Positions 16,001-24,997 are shown, counted from the first letter of the stretch. The stretch is 64,000 nucleotides of DNA from Lysobacter_I brunescens (GCF_042677005.1 NZ_JBHTIF010000007.1:1-64000), one strand, 5' to 3'. A program made the numbers and translations. The notes: generated by a model not told the origin, from the sequence alone.

Positions 16001-18198
16001 CGGCGGGCAGGATGAAATTCTTCGTCAGCTGCGCCAAGGGCCTGGAATACCTGCTGGCCGACGAACTGGTCGCGCTCGGCTGCGCGCACGCCACCGCTGC
16101 GCGCGCCGGCGCCAACGTCGAAGGCTCGCTTGCCGACGCGCAGCGCGCCGTGCTGTGGTCGCGCCTCGCCAGCCGCGTGCTGTGGCCGATCGCCGAATAC
16201 GACTGCCCCGACGAGCGCGCGCTGTACGCCGGTGCCGCCGCGATCGACTGGTCGCAGCACCTGCGCGTGGGCATGAGCCTCGCCGTCGATGCGCACGTGT
16301 CCGGCGACGTCATCACCCATGCGCGTTACGCCGCGCAGCGGATCAAGGACGCCGTTGTCGACACCCTGCGCGGCCCGGACGGCGAGCGGCCGAGCGTCGA
16401 TCTCGAACAGCCCGACCTGCGCCTGAACCTGGTGGTGAAGACCAACAAGGCCGGCGCCTCGAAGGCGCTGCTGTCGGTCGATCTGGGCGGTGGCCCGCTG
16501 CACCGGCGTGGCTGGCGGCAGATGCAGGGCGAAGCGCCGCTCAAGGAAAACCTCGCCGCAGCCGTGCTGATGCGCGGTGGCTGGCCGGCGCTGTACCACG
16601 AAGGCGGCGCGCTGCTCGATCCGATGTGCGGCAGCGGCACGCTGCTGATCGAAGGTGCGCTGATGGCCGCCGACGTGGCGCCGGGTCTCGCGCGCGAGGG
16701 CCTGCCGCTGCAGACACCGTCGCGCTGGCGCCAGTTCGACGTGCTCGCCTGGCGCGCACTGGTCGAGGACGCCGAGGCGCGCGCGCAGGCCGGCCTGGCC
16801 GCGCTGCGCGATGCCTTCCACGGCAGCGACCTCGATCCGCATGCGGTCCGTGCCGCGCGCGAGAACGCGGAACGTGCGGGCGTCGCCGACCGGCTGCGCT
16901 TCGAGGTGCAGGATGTCGCGCAGTTGTCTGTGCTCGACGCGCCGCGAGGGCTCGCGGTCTGCAATCCGCCGTACGACGCGCGCCTCGCCGCCGATCCGAT
17001 GCTGTACCGCGCGCTCGGCGATGCGCTGAAGCGCGCAGTGCCGGGCTGGAAGGCCAGCCTGCTGTGCGGCGACGCCGAGCTGGCGCGCGCCACCGGACTG
17101 CGCGCGGCGAAGAAATACCAGGTGTTCAACGGCGCGATCGAATGCGCGCTGATCGTCTGCGACCCGGTGCTGCCGCCGCAGCGCGAGCGTCCGGTCGATG
17201 CGGCGCCGCAGCCACTCAGCGAGGGTGCGCAGATGGTCGCGAACCGTCTGCGCAAGAACCTCAAGGCCTCGAAGTCGTGGCGCGAGCGCGAAGGCATCCA
17301 CTGCTGGCGCGCCTACGACGCGGACATTCCGGAATACGCGGCCGCGATCGACGTTTACACCGCTCTCGAAAGCGGAGCCGACGACACCGGCGAACGCTGG
17401 CTGCACGTGCAGGAATACGCCGCGCCGGCCGAGATTCCCGAGGCGACCACGCGCAAGCGCCTGCAGGACCTGCTGGCCGGCGCGCGCGAAGCCTTCGACG
17501 TGCCGCGCGAGCGCGTCGCGGTGAAGACCCGCGCGAAGGGCAAGGGCGGCAGCAAGTACGCCGACAGCGGTGTGTTCAAGCGCGGCGAGACGCTTGTGGT
17601 GCGCGAAGGCGCGGCGAAGCTGAAGGTCAATCTCTTCGACTATCTCGACACCGGCCTGTTCCTGGACCATCGCCCGATGCGCCTGCGCCTCGCTGCGGAG
17701 GCGAAGGATGCGCGCTTCCTCAATCTCTTCGCCTACACCGGCGCGGCGACCGTGCATGCGGCCGTGGGCGGCGCGGCGCGCACGACCACGGTCGACCTCT
17801 CCGCGACCTACCTGCAGTGGTGCTCGGACAACCTGCGTCTCAACGGCTTTGGCGGTGAACGTCATCGGCTGGTGCAGGCCGACGTGCTGCAGTGGCTGCT
17901 CGCCGATCGCGGCGAGTACGACCTGGTGTTCTGCGACCCGCCGACGTTCTCCAACTCGGCGCGTGCAGAGGATTTCGACGTGCAGCGCGACCATGTCCGC
18001 CTGCTGCAGGCGGCGATGGCGCGGCTCTCGTTCGGCGGCACGCTGTACTTCTCGAACAACTACCGTCGCTTCCGCTTCGACGAGGCCGCGATCGCCGCGT
18101 TCGCCGAGGTGGAGGAGATCTCGCCGCAGACGATCCCGCAGGATTTCGCGCGGAATCCGCGCATCCACCGGGCGTGGCGCTTGCGGGGGATTGGCTGA
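15997..18198 (+). CDS. rlmL: Bifunctional 23S rRNA methyltransferase RlmKL (G2445-N2 / G2069-N7)
   Basis: The 733-residue protein has two methyltransferases in tandem. The RlmL half has an N-terminal ferredoxin-like/THUMP region (FFVSCAKGLEYLLADEL), an SAM motif DPMCGSGTLLIEGALMAA and the catalytic NPPYDARL. The RlmK half has NLFAYTGAATVHAAVGGA, a family DPPTFSNS motif and FSNNYRRFRF. It modifies 23S rRNA around the peptidyl transferase centre during ribosome assembly. Length is close to E. coli RlmKL (702). The start at 15997 overlaps the hydrolase stop; ATG at 16012 (MKFFVS) is an alternative. Confidence 0.95.
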   Translation: MTAGRMKFFVSCAKGLEYLLADELVALGCAHATAARAGANVEGSLADAQRAVLWSRLASRVLWPIAEYDCPDERALYAGAAAIDWSQHLRVGMSLAVDAHVSGDVITHARYAAQRIKDAVVDTLRGPDGERPSVDLEQPDLRLNLVVKTNKAGASKALLSVDLGGGPLHRRGWRQMQGEAPLKENLAAAVLMRGGWPALYHEGGALLDPMCGSGTLLIEGALMAADVAPGLAREGLPLQTPSRWRQFDVLAWRALVEDAEARAQAGLAALRDAFHGSDLDPHAVRAARENAERAGVADRLRFEVQDVAQLSVLDAPRGLAVCNPPYDARLAADPMLYRALGDALKRAVPGWKASLLCGDAELARATGLRAAKKYQVFNGAIECALIVCDPVLPPQRERPVDAAPQPLSEGAQMVANRLRKNLKASKSWREREGIHCWRAYDADIPEYAAAIDVYTALESGADDTGERWLHVQEYAAPAEIPEATTRKRLQDLLAGAREAFDVPRERVAVKTRAKGKGGSKYADSGVFKRGETLVVREGAAKLKVNLFDYLDTGLFLDHRPMRLRLAAEAKDARFLNLFAYTGAATVHAAVGGAARTTTVDLSATYLQWCSDNLRLNGFGGERHRLVQADVLQWLLADRGEYDLVFCDPPTFSNSARAEDFDVQRDHVRLLQAAMARLSFGGTLYFSNNYRRFRFDEAAIAAFAEVEEISPQTIPQDFARNPRIHRAWRLRGIG

Positions 18199-18283
18199 GC
18201 CTAACTTGGGGACGATTCGACGCTGTCATCCCGAGCCGCAGGCTAGGGACCTGCTTTCCGCTTGATCGCGGTCAGGAAATCAA

Positions 18284-18358
18284 CGTCATCCTCGCGCAAG
18301 CGAGGACCCACGCTTGATCGCAGGTGATACCTGGGTCCTCGCTTGCGCGAGGATGACG
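18284..18358. repeat. Palindromic repeat with 27-base perfect arms
   Basis: CGTCATCCTCGCGCAAGCGAGGACCCA (18284-18310, written here in two parts: CGTCATCCTCGCG and CAAGCGAGGACCCA) is exactly complementary to 18332-18358, with a 21-base loop. A partial relative starting GTCATCCCGAGCC lies just upstream at about 18223. The element sits between convergent genes and looks like a MITE/REP-type repeat. Confidence 0.8.
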
Positions 18359-18386
18359 GGTGTTTTTCAGCAGATGCCTTGTTGCG

Positions 18387-18947
18387 TCAAGGCGCCACTG
18401 CGCGCTGCGGCACCTTGCGCAGCTTCGAGACGTCGTAGCCGAGGTCGCGCAGGCGGGCGACGTGGAGGTCGTAGTCGGCGTCGGAGATCGTGGGCGTGCG
18501 GGCCATCACCCAGACGTAGTCGCGGGCGCTGCGGCCGATGATCGTCTGCTGGTAGGCCTCGTCGATGTACACGATCACGTACTCGGCCTTGATCGGCCAG
18601 ACGAACTGCATGCCCCAGACCGCGTTGCCGGTGCCGGGGCGCACGGTGCCGACCGGATGCATGGTCTTCACCGGGGCGTCGAAGCTGCCCTTGCGCTGGC
18701 GGTAGGTGGTCTGCACCTTGCCGTCCTCGCGCATCGCATAGGTTTCGATGGCGTCGTAGGCGTCCTTCTCGATGAAGGTCGGGATATGCGCGATGACGTA
18801 CCAGTCGCCCATGAAGCGTGGCAGGTCGACCTGCACGACCGGCGGAATGGTGGGCGCGTCGCGGCCGCCGAAGGCGTAGACCGCGCCGGCGGCCAGCGCG
18901 CCGAGGGATACCGCGCCGAGCGCGATGGCGAACAGTCCGGTCTTCAT
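18387..18947 (-). CDS. Lipocalin family protein (Blc-like)
   Basis: The 186-residue protein has an N-terminal membrane helix or signal peptide (residues 1-26). The lipocalin signature follows: FMGDWYVIAHIPTFIE (GxW motif), then KVQTTYRQRKGSFD, QFVWPIKAEYVIVYIDEAY and a terminal helix. Bacterial lipocalins of this type are periplasmic or membrane-anchored carriers of lipids such as lysophospholipids. No lipobox Cys is visible. It is the last gene of the minus-strand lipid operon, 10 bases after a methyltransferase gene, so it may carry the modified lipids or damaged acyl chains. Confidence 0.85.
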   Translation of the reverse strand: MKTGLFAIALGAVSLGALAAGAVYAFGGRDAPTIPPVVQVDLPRFMGDWYVIAHIPTFIEKDAYDAIETYAMREDGKVQTTYRQRKGSFDAPVKTMHPVGTVRPGTGNAVWGMQFVWPIKAEYVIVYIDEAYQQTIIGRSARDYVWVMARTPTISDADYDLHVARLRDLGYDVSKLRKVPQRAVAP

Positions 18948-18957
18948 GGCGTCGTCC

Positions 18958-20049
18958 TCACGGTTTCACGAAACGGTAGTGCGCGACCAGCCATTCGCGG
19001 CCGTCGGCGTAGCCGAACAGTTCGGCGCAGGCCATCCAGAACATGCGCCAGCGCTGGAACCACAGGCCGGCGTGTGCACCGTAGGCCTCGCGCAGCACGG
19101 CCATGACCGCGTCGCGGTTCGCATCCTGGTTCTGCAGCCAGTGGTTCGAGGTCTTCTCGTAGTGCGTCCCGTCGACATGCCAGCGCTGTTCGATGCGCAG
19201 GTCGCGCTGGAACCACAGCAGGGTGTCGGTCGCCGGCATCAGGCCGCCGGTGAAGAAATGCCGACCCATCCAGTTGTCCTCGCCGGCGGTCTCGAACGGG
19301 TACATCAGGTTCAGGTGCGCGAAGATGTGCACGAACATCTTGCCGCCGGGCTTCAGCCAGCCGGCGATGTTGCCCAGCAGGATCTCGTAGTTGCGCATGT
19401 GCTCGAACATCTCGATCGACACGCAGCGGTCGAATTCGCCGGCCGGCAGCTGCAGGCGGTTGACGTCGCAGGTCAACACTTCGACGTTGGCGAGGCCGCG
19501 TTCGCGGCACTGGCCGAGGATGTGCTCGCGCTGCGGACGCGAGTTGGACACGGCGGTGATGCGCGCGTTCGGGAAGCGTTCGGCCATCCACAGCGTGAGC
19601 GATCCCCAGCCGCAGCCCAGCTCGAGGATGCGCTGGCCGTCGGCGAGTTCGGCGCGTTCGCCGTAGAGCGCGAGCATCGCCTCCTCGGCCTGGTCCAGGG
19701 TTTCGTCGCCACGCGGGTAGTAGGCACAGGAATACTTCAGGCGCTTGCCGAGGCACAGCTGGAAGAAGGCCGGCGGCAGTTCGTAATGCTGCGTGTTCGC
19801 GGCCTCGGTGTGGATCGCGACCGGGCTGGTGCGCAACTGTTCGATGCGGCTGCGGTAGCGTTCGGCCAGCGCCTGTGCGCCACCGACCGATTCCGAGCGG
19901 AGCCGTGCTTCGCACTGGCGGCGGATGCCCAGGCGCAGCAGCGCATCTGGCAGCAGGCCGCGCTCGGCCAGGCCGATCAGACCGGGGCCGGGCCGGTCCT
20001 GCGGCAGTTCGGCGGCGTCGTTCGAAGACATGGCGGTGGTCCGGGTCAT
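18958..20049 (-). CDS. SAM-dependent methyltransferase, cyclopropane synthase/coclaurine-methyltransferase-like branch
   Basis: In this 363-residue protein the Rossmann fold has ILELGCGWGSLTLWMAERFP (SAM motif I), ITAVSNSRPQ and VSIEMFEHMRNYE. The central NTQHYELPPAFFQLCLG and CAYYP match the family that includes plant coclaurine N-methyltransferase and many bacterial cyclopropane-synthase-like proteins. The likely substrate here is an acyl chain, given the operon, but this is inference. ATG 20049 overlaps the stop of the DUF2878 gene by ATGA. It differs clearly from the other methyltransferase in the operon, so the two probably do different steps. Confidence 0.82.
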   Translation of the reverse strand: MTRTTAMSSNDAAELPQDRPGPGLIGLAERGLLPDALLRLGIRRQCEARLRSESVGGAQALAERYRSRIEQLRTSPVAIHTEAANTQHYELPPAFFQLCLGKRLKYSCAYYPRGDETLDQAEEAMLALYGERAELADGQRILELGCGWGSLTLWMAERFPNARITAVSNSRPQREHILGQCRERGLANVEVLTCDVNRLQLPAGEFDRCVSIEMFEHMRNYEILLGNIAGWLKPGGKMFVHIFAHLNLMYPFETAGEDNWMGRHFFTGGLMPATDTLLWFQRDLRIEQRWHVDGTHYEKTSNHWLQNQDANRDAVMAVLREAYGAHAGLWFQRWRMFWMACAELFGYADGREWLVAHYRFVKP

Positions 20050-20618
20050 GGCGATGTTCCTTGGGTCGGAAGCGGTGCGGAGAGTGAAGCGCGTGGCTGC
20101 AGTCGCGTCGCGAGCAGCACGAGCAGGGGCAGGGCGAGACTCCAGGCCAGTGCGAGCAGGGCCAGGCCTTGCCAGCGTGGTTCGGCGAATGCGATCGACT
20201 GCCAGCCGCGCGCGGCGCCGAGGTAGGCCAGCGGGCCGCCGATCGCGCCCAGCGCCAGCGCGGCGAACGGCCGGCCGAGCAGGAAGCGCATCGAGCGACG
20301 CAGGGTGAGCGCGAAGCAGGCCCAGATCGCAAGCAGCCACAGCGGCGCGCCGCCGGGCAACGCCGGTGCGGAAGCGGCGTACTGCGCCAGCCCGCTGCTC
20401 GCCATCGCGCCATCGACGACCACGCCGCAAACCAGTGCAGCGACCAGCAGGCGCAGGTCGACATCGCGTTCGCGCGAGACCCAGAGCTGCACGGTGACGA
20501 AGACCGTCGCCGCTGCGGCGCCGGGCCACCACGCGCCGCTGCCCGCGCCGATCACGGCCGCGAACCACACCGTCTGGTAGGCGATGGCGTTGGTCCAGAA
20601 GTCGGCGCGGTCGCTCAT
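20046..20618 (-). CDS. DUF2878 membrane protein
   Basis: The 190-residue protein has five to six hydrophobic segments and a short N-terminal SDRADFWTNAIAYQTVWF, as in the DUF2878 family. No catalytic motif is visible. DUF2878 genes are known to occur next to cyclopropane-synthase-like, DUF1365 and FAD-oxidoreductase genes, exactly as here, so a membrane role in the same lipid pathway is likely. ATG 20618 is preferred since upstream in-frame sequence overlaps the next gene and has no family match. Confidence 0.75.
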   Translation of the reverse strand: MSDRADFWTNAIAYQTVWFAAVIGAGSGAWWPGAAAATVFVTVQLWVSRERDVDLRLLVAALVCGVVVDGAMASSGLAQYAASAPALPGGAPLWLLAIWACFALTLRRSMRFLLGRPFAALALGAIGGPLAYLGAARGWQSIAFAEPRWQGLALLALAWSLALPLLVLLATRLQPRASLSAPLPTQGTSP

Positions 20619-20641
20619 GACGGTGTGTGTCCCGAATGGGC

Positions 20642-21946
20642 TCAGGCCTGCAGCTGCGCGGGATGCGCCAGCTCGGGCATCGGCGCGCTGCCGCGATGGC
20701 CGGGGCGCGCCATGAGCAACTGCGCGACGCCGATCGAACGCTCGCGGAAGCCGCCTTCGCAATAAGCAAGATAGAACTGCCACATCGCGATGAAGCGGTC
20801 GTCGAAGCCCTGTGCGCGCACTTCGGGCAGTGCGGCGAGGAAGCGATGGCGCCAGGCTTCGAGCGTGCGTGCGTAAGACAGTCCGAAATCCTCCAGCTGG
20901 ATCAGCGCGAGATCGCTGGCGCGCGACTTGGCCTGCACCATGGCCGCGATCGACGGGATGAAGCTGCCCGGGAACACGTGGCGCTTGATGAAGTCGACCG
21001 AGCGCAGTGCCTGCTCGTAGCGGTGGTCCTCGATGGTGATGGCCTGCACCAGCGCCAGGCCGTCGGGCTTGAGCAGCCGGCCGAGCGTGGCGAAATAGGT
21101 GTCCAGATACTCGGCGCCGATCGCCTCGATCATCTCGATCGACACCAGCTTGTCGTACTGGCCCTGCAGGTCGCGGTAATCCTGCAGCAGCAGTGTGACG
21201 CGATCTTCCAGCCCGGCTTCGGCGACGCGCTGCGCGGCGAGCGCGTGCTGTTCCTTCGAGATGGTCGTCGTGGTCACGCGGCAGCCGTAATGCTTCGCGG
21301 CGTGCACCGCGAAACCGCCCCAGCCGGTGCCGATCTCGATCACGTGGTCGCCCGGCTTCAGGTCCAGTTTGCGGCAGATGCGGTCGAGCTTGCGCGTGGA
21401 CGCATCCTCCAGGCTGTCCTCGTCGCCCGCCCAGATGCCCGAGGAATACATCAGGTCGGGCGAGAGGAACAGCCGGAAGAAATCGTTGCCGAGGTCGTAG
21501 TGCGCGGCGATGTTGCGGCGGCTGCCGTCGCGGGTGTTGCGGCGCAGGGCATGCCAGGCGCGCATGGCCAGGCCGCCGAGGCGCGCGGCGCCGGTTTCCA
21601 TGCCGTCGAGCAGGTCGCGGTTGCGCACCAGCAGGCGCACCAGCGCGACGAGGTCGCTGCAGCGCCAGTGACCGTCCATCCAGGCTTCGCCGGCGCCGAC
21701 GCTGCCGTTGCCGGCGATGGCGCGGTAAAAGCCGGGGGAATCGATATCGATGCGGATGTCCAGATCGGTCGCGGCCTGCGGAGGCTCGCCGAGGACGACG
21801 GTGCCGAGCGTGTCGTGGAGGGTGAGCCGGCCGTGGCGCAGGCCCGCCATGCGATCGATCAGGCGCCGGCGCAGGAAGCGGTCGAGCGCGCTGTACTCGG
21901 CGTGGATCGCTTCGGTGGCGGGGGCGGTTCGGGCGATCTCGTTCAT
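20642..21946 (-). CDS. Cyclopropane-fatty-acyl-phospholipid synthase family methyltransferase
   Basis: The 434-residue protein has the N-terminal lipid-binding region (GRLTLHDTLG, AWMDGHWRCSDLVALVRL) that distinguishes full-length members of this family. The catalytic domain follows: NIAAHYDLGNDFFRLFLSPD, MYSSGIW, VIEIGTGWGGFAVHAA and SIEMIEAIGAEY. It transfers a methyl or methylene group from SAM to a double bond of a phospholipid acyl chain at the membrane surface. Within this operon it could supply a methylated intermediate for the FAD protein and desaturase. ATG 21946 overlaps the DUF1365 stop by ATGA. Confidence 0.88.
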   Translation of the reverse strand: MNEIARTAPATEAIHAEYSALDRFLRRRLIDRMAGLRHGRLTLHDTLGTVVLGEPPQAATDLDIRIDIDSPGFYRAIAGNGSVGAGEAWMDGHWRCSDLVALVRLLVRNRDLLDGMETGAARLGGLAMRAWHALRRNTRDGSRRNIAAHYDLGNDFFRLFLSPDLMYSSGIWAGDEDSLEDASTRKLDRICRKLDLKPGDHVIEIGTGWGGFAVHAAKHYGCRVTTTTISKEQHALAAQRVAEAGLEDRVTLLLQDYRDLQGQYDKLVSIEMIEAIGAEYLDTYFATLGRLLKPDGLALVQAITIEDHRYEQALRSVDFIKRHVFPGSFIPSIAAMVQAKSRASDLALIQLEDFGLSYARTLEAWRHRFLAALPEVRAQGFDDRFIAMWQFYLAYCEGGFRERSIGVAQLLMARPGHRGSAPMPELAHPAQLQA

Positions 21947-22737
21947 GAGGGGCTCCGGGAAGACAGGGAAGGGTGGTCGTGCACCGGCACGCGCTTGAGC
22001 CACAGGCGCAGCGCGTGCCAGTGGATCGCGCCCATGACCTGCGCGGTCATCAGCGGATAGCGCCACAGCACGCGGCGCAGCGACGTGGCATCGAGCGGGC
22101 GACGCTGCAGACCGAGGGTGGCGTCGAAGCTGCGCTCGCCGTCGCGCATCACGTCCATGTGCACGCGCAGGTCGTCGCCGGGCACGGTGAAGCGCCAGTC
22201 GTAGTCGTGGTCCATCGCCATGAACGGCGAGACGTGGAAACGCTTGGCGAAGGTCCAGCGCAGCGCGCGGCCGCTGGCCTGCGCGCCATCGACCGGCAGC
22301 ACATAGGCGTGGCGTTCGGCCCAGGGGGTGTTGGTGATCTCGGCGACGATCGCGTCCAGCGTCTCGCCATCGGGCCGGAAGCAGTAGTAGAAGCTCACCG
22401 GGTTGAAGACGTAGCCGAAGTAGCGCAGATGCGTGAGCAGGCGGATCGGTCCGGTGGGTTCGCGTCCGAGCACGCGGGCAGCCTGCCGGCGCACCGCATC
22501 GGCCAGCGGCAGCGCGGGGTCGCCGAGGTAATCGCCGAGGTAGTCGCTGCGCCTGAATTCGGCCACGTTGCGGCGGTCCACCGACCACAGCGGCCGGTCA
22601 CGGAACAGCTGCGGCAGTTCGTCGAGGTCGAGGTAGAGCTGCGCCATGCGATAGCGGAAGGCGTGTGCGCGCGGCGCGTGGCGGCGATGGCGCACCACGC
22701 CTTCGTAGACCGCGCTGCGCAGCGCCGGTGCGGTCAT
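21943..22737 (-). CDS. DUF1365 family protein
   Basis: The 264-residue protein has hallmarks of DUF1365: SAVYEGVVRHRRHAPRAHAF near the N-terminus, YLDLDEL, LTHLRYFGYVFNPVSFYYCF, AEITNTPWAERHAYVL and HVSPFMAMDHDYDW. Its biochemical role is not firmly assigned, but it is nearly always next to an FAD amine-oxidase-like protein and a cyclopropane-synthase family methyltransferase, as here, with ATGA overlaps on both sides. That suggests obligate co-expression and possibly a complex. No signal peptide is seen. Confidence 0.85.
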   Translation of the reverse strand: MTAPALRSAVYEGVVRHRRHAPRAHAFRYRMAQLYLDLDELPQLFRDRPLWSVDRRNVAEFRRSDYLGDYLGDPALPLADAVRRQAARVLGREPTGPIRLLTHLRYFGYVFNPVSFYYCFRPDGETLDAIVAEITNTPWAERHAYVLPVDGAQASGRALRWTFAKRFHVSPFMAMDHDYDWRFTVPGDDLRVHMDVMRDGERSFDATLGLQRRPLDATSLRRVLWRYPLMTAQVMGAIHWHALRLWLKRVPVHDHPSLSSRSPS

Positions 22738-24026
22738 GCGCGCAGTTCCACCGGCGTGGCGGCGTCGCGCTTCGATGCGCGCGGCGTCCAGTTCGCGCCC
22801 AGCGCGTTGGCCACATCGACCGCGCTGCGCATGCCGTCTTCGTGGAAGCCCCAGCCCCAGTAGGCGCCGGCGAACCAGGTGTGGCGCTGGCCCTGGATCT
22901 CGGCACGACGCGCCTGCGCGGCGACCGAAGCGTGGCTGTAGACCGGATGCTGGTAGCGCATGCGGCGCACGATGCGCGCGGGGTCGATCTGGTCGGTGCG
23001 GTTCAGGGTGACGATCAGCGGCTCCGGCGCGTCGAGCCCCTGCAGCAGGTTCATGCAGTAGCTGACGGTGCAGACGTCGCTGCGTTCGCGCGGCACCAGC
23101 GCGTTCCATGCCGCCCAGGCCTTGGGATGGCGCGGCAGCAGGCGCGCATCGGTGTGGAGGACGGTGTCGTTGTCCTGATAGGCGATCGCGCCGAGCACCG
23201 AGCGCTCGGCATCGCTGGCATCGCCGAGCAGCTGCAGCGCCTGGTCGCTGTGGCAGGCGACGATGACCTGGTCGAAGTGCTCGGCGCCGTCATCGGTCAT
23301 CACCGTCGCGCCCGCGCCGCTGCGCAGCAGCATGCGCACCGGCGTGGACAGGCGCTCGCGCACGCGCCAGCGGGCGCGCATCGCATCGATGTAGCGACTC
23401 GATCCGCCGCGCACCACGCGCCACTGCGGGCGGTCGGTGACCTGCAGCATCTGGTGGTTGGCCATGAACTGCACAAGGTATTTCGCCGGGAAGGCGAGGA
23501 TGCGCGTCGATGGCGACGACCACAGCGCGGATGCCATCGGCACCAGGTGTTCGTCGCGGAACATCGCGCCGTAGCCGTGCGCATCGAGGTACTCGCCCAG
23601 CGTCGGGCCCTCGCCGGACACCTCAAGCAGTGCTGGCGCTTCGCGATAGAAGCGCGTCAGGTCGCGCAGCATGTTCCAGAAGCGCGGCGACAGCAGGTTG
23701 CGGCGCTGGCAGAACAGCGAATCGAAGTCGGTGGCGTTGTACTCCAGTCCGGTGGCCTCGCTGCGCACCGAGAAGCTCATCGTCGTCGGCTGCGATGCCA
23801 CGCCCAGTTCGTCGAACAGCGCGGTCAGCAGCGGGTAGTGCTGCGGGTTGTGGACGATGAAGCCGGTGTCGACCTCGTAGCTGCGTCCGCCCAGTTCGAT
23901 GCGATGGGTATGCGTATGCCCGCCGAGCCGGTCCGCGGCTTCGTACAGGGTCACGTCGTGCTGTTTCGACAGCAGCCAGGCCGAGGCCAGCCCGGCGATG
24001 CCCGATCCGATGACGGCGATGCGCAT
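22734..24026 (-). CDS. FAD-dependent oxidoreductase, amine oxidase-like
   Basis: The 430-residue protein has the N-terminal dinucleotide motif IAVIGSGIAGLASAWLL and YEAADRLGGHTHT of the flavin amine oxidase/phytoene desaturase superfamily. Its C-terminal FAD-contact segment WFAGAYWGWGFHEDGMRSA differs from true amine oxidases. Proteins of this branch accompany DUF1365 and cyclopropane-synthase family genes, and one is reported as a fatty acyl desaturase in furan fatty acid synthesis in alphaproteobacteria (recalled, not checked). It is likely to oxidise or desaturate acyl chains at the membrane. ATG 24026 lies two bases after the desaturase stop. Confidence 0.85.
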   Translation of the reverse strand: MRIAVIGSGIAGLASAWLLSKQHDVTLYEAADRLGGHTHTHRIELGGRSYEVDTGFIVHNPQHYPLLTALFDELGVASQPTTMSFSVRSEATGLEYNATDFDSLFCQRRNLLSPRFWNMLRDLTRFYREAPALLEVSGEGPTLGEYLDAHGYGAMFRDEHLVPMASALWSSPSTRILAFPAKYLVQFMANHQMLQVTDRPQWRVVRGGSSRYIDAMRARWRVRERLSTPVRMLLRSGAGATVMTDDGAEHFDQVIVACHSDQALQLLGDASDAERSVLGAIAYQDNDTVLHTDARLLPRHPKAWAAWNALVPRERSDVCTVSYCMNLLQGLDAPEPLIVTLNRTDQIDPARIVRRMRYQHPVYSHASVAAQARRAEIQGQRHTWFAGAYWGWGFHEDGMRSAVDVANALGANWTPRASKRDAATPVELRA

Positions 24027-24028
24027 GC

Positions 24029-24997
24029 TCAGCTCCTTGCCTTGGCGAAGACCCAGACCGGCACCGGCTTGAGGTCGCGGACCAGCCCGAACAGCGCGAG
24101 CGTGCGCAGGCCGTAATAGGTCAGGTCGATTTCCCACCAGCGGAAGCCCTGCCGCGCGCTGCCCGGGAAGAAATGATGGTTGTTGTGCCAGCCCTCGCCG
24201 AAGGTCAGCAGCGCCAGCCAGAGGTTGTTGCGGCTGTCGTCGCGAGTCTCGAAGCGGCGCTTGCCGAAGCGGTGCGCGAGCGAGTTGATGGTCACGGTGG
24301 CGTGGAACAGGACGATCGTGGACACGAAGAAGCCCCAGACCAGCAGCTGCGGGCCATCGGTGCCCAGCCCGGGCGCAGCGGTTTCGAGCCAGGCGCCGAT
24401 GGCGTACAGCGCGACGGCGAGCAGCACCGGGACCACGATGTCGAAGCGGTCGAGCCAGCGCAGTTCGGGGTAGCGGACGAGGTCGGGGATGCGCGACCAG
24501 TCGGTGCGGAAGCCGTGCCGGGTCAGGAACCAGCCGACGTGGCTGCGCCAGAAGCCGTGCACGGTCGGCGAATGCACGTCGCGCTCGGTGTCGGCATGGC
24601 GATGATGGTTGCGATGGTGCGCGGCCCACCACAGCGGGCCGCGCTGCACGCAGGACGCGCCGATCAGCGCGAACAGGAACTGCACCGCGCGCGAGGTGCG
24701 GAAGGTGCGATGGGAGAAATAGCGGTGGTAGAAGCCGGTGATCGCGAACATCCGCACCGCGTACAGCGCGACCGCGACGCCGACCGCCGTCCACGACACA
24801 CCGACCACGAACACCGCAAGGCACGCCAGGTGCATGCCCAGGAAGGGAATCGCGCGCAGCCAATCCACGCCGTCGCCGTCGGTGCCCTCGTCCGCAGGCA
24901 CCGCGCTGGTGTCGAACCAGCGGGCGAGGGTCGCGAACAGGCGATTCGTGGCGGTGGGCCCCGCTGGGGTGGGCGGCAGGGTGGGCGAATCCGACAT
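24029..24997 (-). CDS. Membrane acyl-CoA/acyl-lipid desaturase (stearoyl-CoA delta-9 type)
   Basis: The 322-residue di-iron membrane desaturase has the three His boxes HRYFSH, HRNHH and HNNHH in the right order, with hydrophobic pairs at about 40-85 and 175-225. It inserts a cis double bond in a saturated acyl chain using oxygen and reducing equivalents. The start at ATG 24997 is supported by AGGAGA six bases upstream. It is the first gene of the lipid-modification operon, so its product may provide the double bond on which the methyltransferases act. Confidence 0.9.
   Translation of the reverse strand: MSDSPTLPPTPAGPTATNRLFATLARWFDTSAVPADEGTDGDGVDWLRAIPFLGMHLACLAVFVVGVSWTAVGVAVALYAVRMFAITGFYHRYFSHRTFRTSRAVQFLFALIGASCVQRGPLWWAAHHRNHHRHADTERDVHSPTVHGFWRSHVGWFLTRHGFRTDWSRIPDLVRYPELRWLDRFDIVVPVLLAVALYAIGAWLETAAPGLGTDGPQLLVWGFFVSTIVLFHATVTINSLAHRFGKRRFETRDDSRNNLWLALLTFGEGWHNNHHFFPGSARQGFRWWEIDLTYYGLRTLALFGLVRDLKPVPVWVFAKARS

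Noticed and set aside
11189..18358. Palindromic repeats as part of an insertion sequence
   Set aside because: No transposase frame, terminal repeats or target duplications are visible around them; they are short non-autonomous elements.
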